A DNA stretch of 64,000 nucleotides from Kappaphycus alvarezii (Eukaryota > Rhodophyta > Florideophyceae > Gigartinales > Solieriaceae). The stretch's first letter is position 1. Each line of letters begins with the position of its first letter. The stretch covers positions 682,001 through 746,000 of the forward strand of contig NADL03000596.1 of assembly GCA_002205965.3 (NCBI GenBank), read 5' to 3'. A model generated the notes under the pieces. The model was given only the letters and a program-made list of their open reading frames with translations. It was not told the DNA's origin and ran no database searches. A program made the position numbers and the translations under genes. Positions 10,979-21,904 of this stretch are shown piece after piece.

Positions 10979-11285
10979 GCAGTACCAGGACCTACAGCAC
11001 AAGCTGTCAAGGCGCCTGGTCCCCCCCTCCCTGCCCTCCCGGGACCCAGGCTTCCGATTCCAACCTCTGGTCTTCGACTCTCTCGGTGCCCCTTCTCCGG
11101 ATACCGCATTATTTATCGAAGAGTTTGTGCCACGTGTAGCCACGAAATGCCACACCTCGGACGCTACGATTCGCACACGCATCTACCAGCGTATCAGTTG
11201 CACTTTGTGGTCGTCGGTGGCTATGGCCATCATATCGCGGGCCCCACTGCACGTGACCGATGTGGTCCATCCAGTTAGCTCGTAA
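10979..11285 (+). pseudogene. LINE-like retroelement 3' end, remnant 2
   Basis: A second, more truncated copy of the same C-terminal tail: DLQHKLSRRLVPP, PGFRFQPLVFDSLGAPSP and a final TRIYQRIS...VAMAIISRAP helix, stop at 11283-11285. The paralogous positions in remnant 1 read DLERKLSRRLVPP and PGFHFQPIPFDSLGAPSP. A stop codon lies just upstream (near 10976). The nucleotide similarity continues past the stop in both copies, so both probably derive from 3' ends of the same family. Confidence 0.55.
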
Positions 11286-11378
11286 CTGAATAGTCGGTCA
11301 GTCGGTGTACACTCAAGATAAGTAAAAAGAGTAAAAGTAAGGCAGTAGAGGAGTTGCAAACGGGGAGCACTACTACTA

Positions 11379-11820
11379 GTGTCTATTGGACCGTTGTCCT
11401 CATATGAGGACTACTTTTAGCACTTCTTTTTCAATACAAAATTTTTTTACCTCAGCGCATTTCTTGTCCCTCCGCATTAGTTCATGAGTGTAGATGGCCG
11501 ATCAAAACAAACTTTTCAAGATTGTTGACCTCGGTGAAGGCTAGGCCAGTTTTCCCTCACCAGCTTCCGCTCTTCGCAAGAAGTTGTGAAAACGACTTCA
11601 TTTTGGAAGGTAAAATAGTTCGTATTATCGTGGGGGGTTTCAGAAACGAGGGCGCATGTACAGTAAAAATTACTGTACTGTAACTAAACATAAAAAACCT
11701 TTTTTCCAGTAAAAATTTCGGGCTTCCAAAACATTTTCCTTTCCAAAATGGAACGGAAATTGTCCTCATATGAGGACAAAGTGTGCCTCATATGAGGACA
11801 GTGCGTGGTCGGATAGACAC
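11379..11820. mobile_element. Tc1/mariner-like MITE, TA target duplication
   Basis: 442 bp, flanked on both sides by TA (11377-11378 and 11821-11822). The ends are inverted: GTGTCTAT..GACC at the left (from 11379) and GGTC..ATAGACAC at the right (to 11820). Subterminal palindromes GTCCTCATATGAGGAC (11396-11411 and 11762-11777) and CCTCATATGAGG (11786-11797) lie inside both ends. An internal hairpin TACAGTAA/TTACTGTA sits at 11659-11677. No transposase ORF. Superfamily assigned from TA duplication and end type only. Confidence 0.7.
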
Positions 11821-11893
11821 TAGCGTGCACAATGAAGTCATCTCAAGGCGATGTAGTTCAAATTGTGGACTTCCTCGAATGTACCGTGCAGTA

Positions 11894-12010
11894 TGTAGGA
11901 CATTACAGTAAGTACAGTAGCACCACACTGCTTAAGTACCGGCTACCCCGCGTTACCGACGGCACACCCGGTCCAACGATCATCCTTAATCAGTAAATCT
12001 GCTTCCTACA
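11894..12010 (+). repeat. Copia 5' LTR, 117 bp
   Basis: Direct copy of 18184-18300 with four substitutions. Begins TGTAGGACATTAC and ends CTTCCTACA. Very short for an LTR, near the lower end of the known range. No obvious TATA box. Contains the CATTACAGTAAGTACAGTAG block, which matches the intergenic TACAGTA motif. Confidence 0.92.
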
Positions 12011-12027
12011 TGGTAGCATCGCAGTTC
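12011..12027 (+). promoter_or_regulatory. Copia primer-binding site
   Basis: TGGTAGCATCGCAGTTC starts at the base after the LTR. The TGGTAGCA part is complementary to the CCA end of initiator-Met-type tRNA (ending TGCTACCA), the usual copia primer. The exact tRNA of this organism is not known to me. Confidence 0.65.
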
Positions 12028-12457
12028 AACGAGCTCGAGTCTCTCGCCGCGTGAACAAACCGTCCCACGATCGGGACACAGGGTCGAAAGCTGAGGCCTC
12101 CTCGCTTCACAACCCCCAACCAAAGGCCTCCAAACACAGCTCTCCACCCCGTTCTCATTCTTCCCCCAACCAACCCCGCATCTTTCCTTCAAAGTCTCGA
12201 TCCCTCTCCATCATACACAAGAACACCCCACACACATCAACCGATCTTCTTCCAACAAGGAAAAAGGTTTGGGTGTTTTACTCTTGGAAGATATATCCGG
12301 TCTATCCCATGGTCTTCCAACAATGCCGAGCAACGCCGAAGACTCAACCAATCAAGAGAGAAGCGTCCCAAACCCGGCTCAAGCTCTGCTTATCGAAAAT
12401 ATGACAGTATTCCTGAAACGCCCCCAAGCACTATCCTGAACCGACCCCTGGCCCTGT

Positions 12458-13714
12458 TTTCTGGACGGGATCACTATCTTTAACGTCAAACAATTCATTC
12501 TTAGCTCCACCTCAAGGCCAAAAAGGATTCCCGACTGGCTCGCCAACGCCATCAATGAAGACTTCCGCAATTTCCAAAGCGAAGAAGAAGTTTCTGAGCA
12601 CTTCCAATGGTTCGTGAACGCCTACTCCATCCCGGCCCTCGACCCCTTCTGGAAACTCACTCTTTTTCGCATTCTCCGTGCGTTTGCCGGATGCCCTAAG
12701 GCCCGCCACTCCTACACCATTGATCAAGTCATCAAGGCCAATCTCCCTGGCGAGGATGCATTCTCAACGGAAGACTACGAACATCGTGCCAGAGACCCGT
12801 ATACTAACTAAGATGAACCGTCAAACCCGATTACCGTGGAAATAAAACCCAAGCTGGACCTGACCAAGAGCATCCACACGATCACATCCATTTTCGGCCC
12901 AGCCGATCGCGTTACAGGTGAAGAGCATGATCCATTCTTCCATCGATTGCAACCTATCGTCGACCAAATGGAAGCCTCAGAAATACCTAAAGAGTTCCGC
13001 GTCACTGTCCTTTTCTCTGTTCTCCAGGGCAAAGCCTGCCAGGCTGCCGCCAAGATACGGGCGAACAACACCACCTTGGACGAATTCGTGAGAGAGCTGA
13101 GCAACATACTACTCGTCGAACCCAACATTCAAGCGCGAAAAATGAACCGCTGGAATTCTATCACCTACGCTTCCTTCCGCGCCAAACATAGCACTCATCA
13201 CGAGGCAGTCTCAATGTGCATCGACCATGTAATATCCTTCCACTGTAATCTTCCCGCATTCATGCCCGCTCCCCAACTTGTGGTGAACCGCCCTCGGTAC
13301 ATATCAAAGGTGATGACTGATGCAAAAGCTTATTCTAAAACCGTTCACCACATCAAACTCCCGCAGCTTCTTCGGAATTACTCAAAATCGCCGCATCGAA
13401 TTTTGACGAGCAACGCAACTCGTGCAAATATGCAAAAGCCGACACTTCTTCATACGTCGTGAACCCGTACGCCTCAGCCCTGGATTCCACCATACAACTT
13501 ATCGCAGCGTTCTTCGCGAAAACACCCCCCTTTCCACCGCCGCCCGAACATGTATCGGAGCAGATACCCAAACCGGAACAGGCAGAGATCCCGCCGCAAT
13601 CCACCGCCTGCCCTACGCAAGGGCCAGATCATCTGCCACGGATGCAAGATGCCAGGAAATATGCTCCGATTCTGTCCCGAAAAACACAAATACCTCAACC
13701 GGCTCCATCTATAG
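12458..13714 (+). pseudogene. Copia gag with one-residue-altered zinc knuckle
   Basis: Gag-like part of the gag-pol frame. It is open in one frame with stops at 12809-12811, 13460-13462 and 13712-13714. The capsid-like region runs from about 12458 (FLDGITIFNVKQFILSS) through TITSIFGPADRVTGEEHDPFFHRLQPI and FRVTVLFSVLQGKACQAAAKI. The nucleocapsid zinc knuckle at 13634-13675 reads Cys-X2-Cys-X4-Asn-X4-Cys, so the usual His is Asn. No frameshift is needed across the segment. Confidence 0.65.
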
Positions 13715-15472
13715 AAGAACATCGGCACAACCGCCCACTTTGTAATCGATAGCGCAGAAAAGGAGCCCGACGACAAAATCGACGAACTCGTGGCCTACCT
13801 GGACGAAGAACTCTCAACCTCATCCGCGGAAGGCGACCCACACGAATCCGAATTTGACGAATGGCTCTTTGCATTTTTGGAAACTCTGGACTCAGCACCA
13901 CCAGGGGCATCATCTCCACAACATCATACCCCAGCGTTCAACTTCGTATCGCCTGTGGCCTCCAAATTCTCACTCCATTCCCTGCGGAATGGTATCGATG
14001 AGATGAGCGTGCACTCTGTCGAAAATGTCTTCAACCACATGCTCATGGACCGCGGCGCTCCTCGGAACCTCTGCTCCGAAAAATGGCTCCAGTCTGTAGG
14101 TTGGACCCCAAGAACAGAGATGCCGATACCATAATCCACGAGGCCATTCAGATTCCGAGTAGTTCCAATCTCTGCCATCCGCGCAGTTTGCCTCGTTTGC
14201 TGTCTGAGAGACAACACCGGACAAGCGCGGACACTGCGACTCGTCGTTTTCGTCCTCCCTCCTACTCCGATACCATTCCTTTTAGGATTGCAGACGCAGA
14301 GAAAGCACTCGTTCGATCTATGCCTCCGAGATAATGCACAGCGCAACCATGTACGCATCGACAAGTGGAATACAACCCACCACCTCATCATCAAATCCCA
14401 CATCCGGATCGAATTTGAACCTCTCTCCAGAGATCCAGACCCCTTATTCCAGTGGGATTCCCTCCTCAAGGACGCCCTTAACCTCCGGAATGCCCCCACC
14501 GCCCACAACTGCTTCTGGATCCCAAATTCCGATGCTGCCCTAACGATCACACCACTATGGGAACAGGACTCATGGAGAACGAACCTCACTGCGGAAAACA
14601 TTGATCGCCTCCATTGGGCCCTCCGTCACCCCACAGGCTCCTCCCTCCTCCGCCCATTCCGCCAGAAAAGCAACGGTTCTCGGATGCCTCCGTCCTTAAC
14701 CAAACACATTGAACTGCAGCAAGCCGCCTGTCGCCCGTGTTCCGAGAACGAAGAGCTCCCCCGGATTCCAGAGCTTGGCATCCCTCCTCCAGCAACTCCA
14801 AATTATGCCGTCTCACTTGACGTGATGCCATACAGCATATTTTCAACATTCGTCAAATTCCTTGTCATGCTGGACTACGGCGATAGCATGATGAAGCTGG
14901 CCTACCTTCAAGACGACTCCTCCGTAAAAGCCTTCTGGGGGTACCTCTATCGATGGATCGTGAACTTCGATGCTCCCAACTTCACCGTGGTTGACAGAGG
15001 CTCAAACCTCGTCAGCTCCGAAATGGCCGACAATCTGCGTCGTCTGGACTCTCAACTGTGTCCCATTCCAGCAGAGTCCCCGTGGTCTCTTGGCTCGAAT
15101 GAGCGATCTCACCGATTCATACACAAAGTAATGGACAAACTCCTTTTGACCCTGCAGTTTGAACCCGGACCACAGTATGAAAACCTAATGAACGAAACAG
15201 AAATGGCTTGGAATTTCTCACAACACGCCAACCATCTCCTTCCTGACTACAACCGCTTCGGCACCATGCCGCGAATCATCGGAGAGCTCATGGACACTCC
15301 GACAACAAATGAACGGATTGCGCTCATGCAAATCGCCAGCAGCGAAACAGAAAAACTACGCTCAGAGGCCGTTATCCATAACGCACTACATCCCAATCAC
15401 CGTCAAGTTCTCAAACTTCGCACATTCGCGGTCGGAGAGAAAGTCTGGTTTCACAGAAAGCGGAAGGGATAG
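13715..15472 (+). pseudogene. Copia pol: protease remnant and integrase
   Basis: Same frame as gag. A HFVIDSA segment near 13737 is the probable protease active-site region (DSG-like, with Gly changed to Ala). From about 14605 a pre-integrase HHCC module reads H-W-A-L-R-H ... C-R-P-C. The integrase core follows: an Asp in SLDVMPYS (~14815), an Asp in VVDRGSNLVS (~14990) and a Glu in SNERSHRFI (~15095), a DDE spacing that fits. C-terminal part ends VGEKVWFHRKRKG and a stop at 15470-15472. A further in-frame stop is at 14132-14134. Confidence 0.75.
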
Positions 15473-17878
15473 CGCCAAGGAGTCGTTACGGATATTGAAA
15501 ATCCACAGATCACAATATCCATCGACCGCAAGATTTTTGCCACACACGAGACCCGCGGACGACCGTTCTTCGGAACCATTTCACTCCCACCTGAAATAAG
15601 GAATCAAGAAAACCTTCAAGACTCCGGAATGCTCGACAAACCCGAAGGAAACATCCAAATTACCAGCGACGGTAACAGCACCAACAACGTCGACACCCTC
15701 TCCTGCATTCCCCATACGTAATCATCCACATTCATCAGCAACGTCGTAACAAATACACATCGCGGCATCATTTCAACAGACGACAAATCCATAGTCCTTC
15801 GCCCCTCCTCCTCCCCATGCGGATTTATCGACGCCACAGAGTTGACATTCATCCCCACGATTATCACGCTCGAAGACAGCGACTCGCTACCTATTCTCTT
15901 GAAACCGGCAGAGAAAATAAGCTCCTTGGCCAAACTTCCTACCGACTAACAGCTCACATTCAAGAAAGCCAAAGAGGAAGAAATCAAATTTCTCATCTGC
16001 GGTCCGGTCGCAACAGTCCCCCATTCAACCATGGACGACTCATCGGAACTTCAATCGATGAAATGGACATTAATCATAAAACGGTCTCCGACTGCGAAAC
16101 CACCAATCCGATACCGTGCGCGTCTCGTAAGCGCCGCCCACCTCTCCGCCCTCCGCCATTCCGTGACCGGCAACGCAACAACGGTCGGTCTGAGTTCACT
16201 TTGATTCCTCTTGGCCATCGTTTCGACATGGGATACCCAACCCAAGGCCAAAAATGTTTCCATATCCCTCATCGTCCGTGACGTAACAAAGGCATATCTT
16301 CAAAGCAACCGTACCAAACGCCTCATCTACTAACGCCCTCCGCCTGAAATCTTCACTTTGTTTCTTGACTAGAAAGGCTTCGTTTGGAAAGCTAACGTGC
16401 AGATGTATGGCGAAGTCGAAGCAGCGCGATACTGGAACATCACAATCGTCCCATGGATGTGCTCAAACATTCTTGATTATCGGCAATGAGTGTACGACCC
16501 ATCTCTTCTCTTCAGCCCTACCGAACAAGCCGCCACTGCACTCTGCACAGATGACGTGGCCACCGCAATACCGACATCCAAACTTGAAGAAGAATGCAAG
16601 CTCGCCAAACGCTTCCTGTGCCGTGATGCTCAACACCCACCGACGGACTTCAAAGGAATAGACATCAATCAAGACGATTCCGTGATTACAATATCCCAAT
16701 CTGCGTACATCTCCAAACTCACGATCCCAGACACTTTGGATAGCGCCGCTAAGGACGAATTGCTTCGCCCGATGACGAGCGCAGAGATCTCCCTACTCCG
16801 ATCCAAGGCTGGCAAACTCGCTTGGATCGCCGTTGGCATAAGCCCCTACTCCACATTACAAGCTAGCGGCGCACTCCAAAGGAACAAGGACCAAAAAGTC
16901 GCACAGCTTCAGGTCCTCAAGAACACAAGGAGGAACCTATCAACAGTCCAGAAGGAAGTTTTGTCCCATATCCGATACGTCCCACTGGACTCCGAAACGA
17001 TACACCCCCGGCTGTACTCCGACACGTCTTTCCAAAACCTCGCGACTAAGCATTATCAAATCGAGTTCATCATCTGCATCGCAGACAAGAACGACAAGAT
17101 AAACATTGTGCACTGGCATAGCTCCAGAGCTCCTCGCCGACCGCGTTCCACGGAGGAATCCGAGCTCATGGCCATCGACGCCGCATTCCGCTGCATCGAA
17201 AACATGTCAATGATCGCATTCGATCTTGTCAAGCGAATCGTTCCCGTTGTTGCATATGTTGACTGCGAGACGCTTTGGACGAGCCTCATGAACGACACCG
17301 TGCCATGCATTCCGGAGATAGGATACCAATGCAGAGAGTTCATCGCAAGAGGCAAAGTCGCCTCGGTGTGCCTCATAACAGGAATGTCCAACCCGGCAGA
17401 TGCAATGACAAAAGCAACGCCAAACCGCGCACTAAACAAGGCCATTACGACAAACACATGCATTACTCCGAGCAAGCGTGTATTTATGCTCCAGGACTCT
17501 CCATATCGCCACCTCGACTGGATACCAACGACCAGAGTTACCATGCCAGATGACAGTAATCCTAATCAAGGTCCCCGCAATGAAGGCAACACAGGAAGAG
17601 AAGCGGTCAAACAGGTCAGTATCTCATTGGAGGAAGAGTCAGACAGACAACACCAAGGCTCGCAGGGGGGACCGCGGTCAGCACCGCGAATTCGTAGTCC
17701 CCTAGCACCGAACCCACCCCATTGGGGCCCGGAGGATCAAGCATTGTCCATCGAGGGGCACTCCCCCGAAGGTATCGCGATAATTCAGAGCGCCTATTTT
17801 CGGACATCGTTTACCCCACTACCCAGTGCTAAATTGGACAGAGTCCATTTCTGTTGCTCCAGTAGAGCAAAGAAGTGA
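15473..17878 (+). pseudogene. Copia pol: reverse transcriptase and RNase H
   Basis: Continues in the same frame after 15472. RT: DVTKAYLQS carries the first catalytic Asp (~16275-16300), then the WKANVQMYGEVEAA segment (~16380-16425), then CTDDVATA at ~16540, where the usual Y-V-D-D reads C-T-D-D. RNase H: LYSDTSFQNL (~17010), EESELMAIDAAF (~17155), AYVDCETLWTS (~17255) and MSNPADAMTKA (~17385). Stops interrupt at about 15719, 15947, 16202, 16331, 16370 and 16487. The 3' 460-residue block (16490-17878) is open. The acidic and basic tail after ~17480 is not recognised. Confidence 0.8.
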
Positions 17879-18166
17879 CCACGGCCAACATTGGTACCTC
17901 ACCCACCAAGGTAATGGACACCTGGAAAACCTCATTGCACGCTAACTACTACTCTTTTATATAGGAATTTTTTGCAATGAGACGCATCGGCATTAAAAAA
18001 CAGGAAAGGTTTTCCCAGGAACGGGCGTCAGGAGAACCCGCGAATGGTCGTCGAGTCTATTCGGGAACGGTCCCGGTGATACATGGGCCAAGTCGTCGGG
18101 CTACATAGAAGAGTCGTCGGGTAAAAACGGTAACACTTTTTGGCCAAGGTTAGTGTGATAACTTCT

Positions 18167-18183
18167 AAAAAGAGAAGAGGGAA
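18167..18183 (+). promoter_or_regulatory. Copia polypurine tract
   Basis: AAAAAGAGAAGAGGGAA directly abuts the 3' LTR, the expected plus-strand primer site. Confidence 0.85.
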
Positions 18184-18300
18184 TGAAGGACATTACAGTA
18201 AGTACAGTAGCACTACACTGCTGAAGTACCGGCTACCCCGCGTTACCGACGGCACACCCGGTCCAACGAACATCCTTAATCAGTAAATCTGCTTCCTACA
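18184..18300 (+). repeat. Copia 3' LTR, 117 bp
   Basis: Direct copy of 11894-12010 with four substitutions; begins TGAAGGACATTAC, where the third base T is changed to A. Followed by the target duplication CAGTA. Confidence 0.92.
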
Positions 18301-18982
18301 CAGTAAGCGTATTACACGTAATTCGAAAAGAATAATGTTAAGATGGCCTCAGCGCACACAAATACCCACATCGCAGCACCATTTTTCAATGAAGAAAGGT
18401 GAAATCCAACTAAAGTCAACGGTTAACGTGGAAGCAGCATTTGAACCCCTTTTTAGTCAGAAAATGTCTTTAGCCTCGGAAAAAATCCACAGGACAGTAT
18501 TTGTCCTTCCGTCTCCAAACGTTTGTCTATCAAAAAAACCTAAGATGCAATATTGGCTCCTGTAATCAGAGCGCAAATGTTTGCTCCGCTCGTAAAGAGT
18601 ACCTTGTCCTTGTAAATACCAAGGCAAGGCTGAAACGTGATAAAGTAGCCATAGTGTTTCCTCTCCGAATGTAAACCGGTAACGACAAAAGGGATTGGGG
18701 GACTCTTTCAACATTGCCTTTACATGCAGTGCCCTGGACGACTAAAACCAAGTTGACTTCTGCAAGGGGGTTTAAACGACGTCTGAGTTTCCAGTGTGCC
18801 GTTTAGGATACGTATTTTGAGCAGCTGGTAAATAAACTACACATCGCATTTTCTTCGAAGCGACTCGAGTGAGAATCGCCAAGGCACCTGATGCGGACAG
18901 TTCATTTTCGAACAAAGCTGTCACCTGCTCACATTTTCAACGTTATGCTGGGTTTTCTACAACACAGTGAGACTGCTCATTT

Positions 18983-19447
18983 TTGACGCAAGTGAAAGCT
19001 TACAAGTTCATCTGTACGCTTCATACGCAGTCCAGGGCAGCCCTTGAGGGATCTAGTTTACAAGGCTTGCGGAAGGAAAAGCCTAATATTTCAATCAACT
19101 ACATCCTCAAGCGTATTAATCCAGCAAAGCTACGCAACAACATGAAGAGCTTTTTTGAATGGCGTAAGGATGAATGCTTCGAAAAGAAGGACTTCGACGC
19201 CTACTTACCAGAATTTGCAGATCAATGGAGGGAACTTGAGGAAGGAAAGGAAACCAAGAAGTCACACTTAAGTGCTGGTGAGGACTCTAGCAGTCCATCC
19301 GATGTCGCTCGCGGCCGTTCTTGGAACATAAAATCAACTAGAAGAAACGAAAGTTTAATCGGAATGATTGAGCTCACATTGATGATGACTCCGAAAGTAA
19401 GTCTGACAGGGAGTCACAGACAGACAGAGAACTTGCCCGCATTCTGA
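18983..19447 (+). CDS. Unrecognised 154-codon ORF, perhaps gag-like remnant
   Basis: Charged, helix-rich product with segments such as FICTLHTQSRAALEGSSLQ and KSFFEWRKDECFEKKDFDAYLPEF, then a Ser/Asp-rich linker and a basic Arg/Ser stretch. The composition resembles capsid-type proteins of retroelements, but no diagnostic motif is present. No LTRs, other pol domains or other genes lie beside it. It may be a random or relict frame. Confidence 0.25.
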   Translation: MTQVKAYKFICTLHTQSRAALEGSSLQGLRKEKPNISINYILKRINPAKLRNNMKSFFEWRKDECFEKKDFDAYLPEFADQWRELEEGKETKKSHLSAGEDSSSPSDVARGRSWNIKSTRRNESLIGMIELTLMMTPKVSLTGSHRQTENLPAF

Positions 19448-20844
19448 ATCTTACAGGGAACTGCTAGATATCAGTTTCCGGCTTACATCTTCATTCTTTT
19501 ATTCCGACGACTTTAGCAGGTTACTGGGTCCGGAACGGCGATAAGCCGATTCCAATTGATCGGCATCTCTCATAAGGTCAGAGATATTGGCGTATTCCTT
19601 GCCGCTGTAGCGTTGCGCGATCTTTGGCGTACTGTAACCATATCAGTTGAGTAATTTAATGGGGTGTAGTTGAAACTCAATTTTGATACGTTGGTGATTT
19701 GGGAATTCATAGCAATGTGGCTGGCAATTACCGTTGAGGATTAGCTACCGCAGAAACTGTGAACCACATTATTTACCGAGGAGAAGTGACCCAAGGGCCT
19801 CAGCTCGAGAGGAAAAGGAGGCCCAAGCCGGACGGGAGGGAAGCCCAGCCTAGGATACTTTCGGCAGTGTGAAGTGCAACAAAGAGTACAGAGGAACGGA
19901 GCAACAACCATCCAACCACTCCACCAACTTTCCTGTCCCATCTCGAGCTGTATTGCCCAACTTTTATTATACCGCGCAATTACTTCCGTATATATATAGC
20001 TCCAAACTGCGGGAATAACGATCTATTTGGTCTCTAACTCTAATTTCGAGGTTTTCTAGAATACTTTTGTTGAATTCTTCGTTGAAAATAGAAAAATAGT
20101 TGCCTTTTTGCAGCTTATGAGCTTGTCGAGAGCGATATTTTCTTTTCTAAGTGTTTCAAAACGCTGGATTCAAGCACCATAAGAGCCTGTCTGGAATTTC
20201 TTCCCTTTCTTTCTTCATATTTTGAGTGGAACATCTACCACTCATGTGTTTTGCAAGACAATTCGCTCAGTGCTATGTGTCTTGGTTCATTACCACCTCT
20301 CAGTCCGAGGTATTTTTAAATCCGAACATGCCACTTTCCAATTGATCATTTCTCAATGAAAGTAGTGGGCTTAATTCTGTTTGGGCATTGTTGGCTTCCT
20401 ATGGGTTCAACAGTTGAGAAATTGCTTGTCCTCAGGCGATTACCAGTTTAAACTGCAAACAAAATACTTATTTTGCCGCAATTTAAAGGTATGGTTTGTG
20501 TACAGCAATCTGGCTCTCAGCCTTTTCGAGATTTTATTGCAGCTGACATAGCATTTGTGTGGAGGAGTCCATGGATACCTAGGTCTGATCCATAGCGATT
20601 GGATTCACGAAGGCAGCAATAGTGTCTCATCCGAGTATCTCAGTTTAGTTTAGATTTTAGCAGTGTACAGCCGAAATCGTTTACACATGGAAACAATTGT
20701 ACAAGATTTATATTTATATGGACTAACAAACAGTTGCTCCCATGGATTTCAGGCTACGGTAACTTGCAACGATGTGTAGTGTGGAGCAAGTCGGTTACAG
20801 AATACCCTGGGCATAAATTTAAGGACTTAATCTGACTGTTGTAT

Positions 20845-21000
20845 GCTGCAGGATCTGACTATGTTGCTAGCTAAGACCTATAACGGTTGTCCACGTCAGT
20901 CACGTGTGGCGAAACATGATGATAACTTTATGGAATTGGTATGACGAAAGTCCGCTGCAGGACCTGAATATATTGCTAGCTAAGAGCTAACTGGGTGGGT
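20845..21000. repeat. Imperfect tandem repeat, ~109-bp period
   Basis: GCTGCAGGA(T/C)CTGA..AT(G/A)TTGCTAGCTAAGA occurs at ~20845 and again at ~20954, each followed by a GT/CACGT-rich segment. Only two units are visible. Confidence 0.45.
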
Positions 21001-21558
21001 CACGTTGGCCAAGTGCAGTAATGATTTTCGAAAATTTTTGTGCTTTACATAATCTGATTGGCTTTCCTCATACCTTCAAATTACGGTTCTGGTGGGAGAA
21101 TATTTAATTGTAAGCAGCTCAATGTGAAGTTTTCGCGGGTCTATTTCCTGACAGAAGCACTTACGAAAAGTTCCTTGTCTGACGTTAGGTTTGACGTCAG
21201 GCACGTCTGGTGCGTTTAGAATAGCTTCTCTTTCGATACCTTCTTTCCGCATGTTGTCCCATGTAGGTCCTGATGGTGATACGGACCTAAAATTTTGTAA
21301 GTCCTACTACAGGGGTTTAGAGACAGCACAGGAAGTTTTTCAATCACAGCGGAAATTTAAACACAAAACATGCACAAGTCGATTTAGAAAGTACGTTTTG
21401 CCCCATTTCCTTTTTGATACTCAAAAAACAAGCGATTAAATGATAAATAAAGGTATAATTGTGACCCCTGGGTCTAGATCTATGCTGAGCGCCATTATTG
21501 TGGCGAATATACGGCCTTGTGCACTGAATACATCCATTTTACACACTTTGCACTTTTA

Positions 21559-21768
21559 CTATTGCTTTCTTTCACGACGGACATGACAACGGGAACAAAG
21601 ATGCTCGAAGTACTGAAATCTTCCGCTGCAAGCTAGTTGGCATCTACGACAATGGAACGGGGAAGAATTGGGGTTATTTTTCATCCGTGGACTTGTCGAC
21701 GACCGAGCATTGCGGATTCGTTGATTCGCAACCCTATAGATGGACAGCGAAGCAGCCGCCGACAGCAT
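21559..21768 (-). CDS. Small basic protein with Cys4 zinc-ribbon-like C-terminus
   Basis: 69 codons from the first Met, with the frame open for at least another ~45 codons upstream (to about 21900) as a basic Ser/Thr/Lys/Pro-rich stretch. The C-terminal end carries Cys-X2-Cys, a third Cys, then FQYFEHL-Cys-X2-Cys-His and ends in basic RRERKQ. The C-X2-C-X14-C-X2-C spacing suits one zinc-binding ribbon in a nucleic-acid-binding protein. No neighbour supports a role. It could be a fragment of a larger or spliced gene. Confidence 0.35.
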   Translation of the reverse strand: MLSAAASLSIYRVANQRIRNARSSTSPRMKNNPNSSPFHCRRCQLACSGRFQYFEHLCSRCHVRRERKQ

Positions 21769-21904
21769 GTGGAGCCTTGGCGGAATAGCCTTTGAGAGTT
21801 TAGGTGACTTTAACGATTTCGCGAGGGTCGAACGATACGACTTCCTTAGAAGCGGGGTTGAAGTCTGTACTCTAGTCGATGGCGTTGTTGTAAACGATCC
21901 AAAA

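Larger units (their letters stand above)
11889..18305 (+). mobile_element. Complete Ty1/copia-type LTR retrotransposon (with target duplication)
   Basis: Element 11894-18300 (6,407 bp) between perfect 5-bp direct repeats CAGTA (11889-11893 and 18301-18305). It has 117-bp LTRs beginning TG and ending CA with the inverted ends TGTAGGA/TCCTACA, a primer-binding site directly after the 5' LTR, a gag-pol with integrase before RT (copia order), and a polypurine tract directly before the 3' LTR. The LTRs differ at four positions, so the insertion is not brand new. The coding frame has 11 stops, so it cannot act on its own. Confidence 0.92.
18306..21558. other. Gene-poor stretch
   Basis: 3.2 kb of mostly AT-rich DNA. 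The only items of note are a 154-codon ORF at 18983-19447 and an imperfect tandem repeat near 20845-21000, listed separately. I see nothing else. Confidence 0.5.

Noticed and set aside
12458-17878. Stop-codon reassignment or readthrough to explain the copia stops
   Set aside because: All three stop codons occur, and the intact cellular genes use normal stops; decay is simpler.
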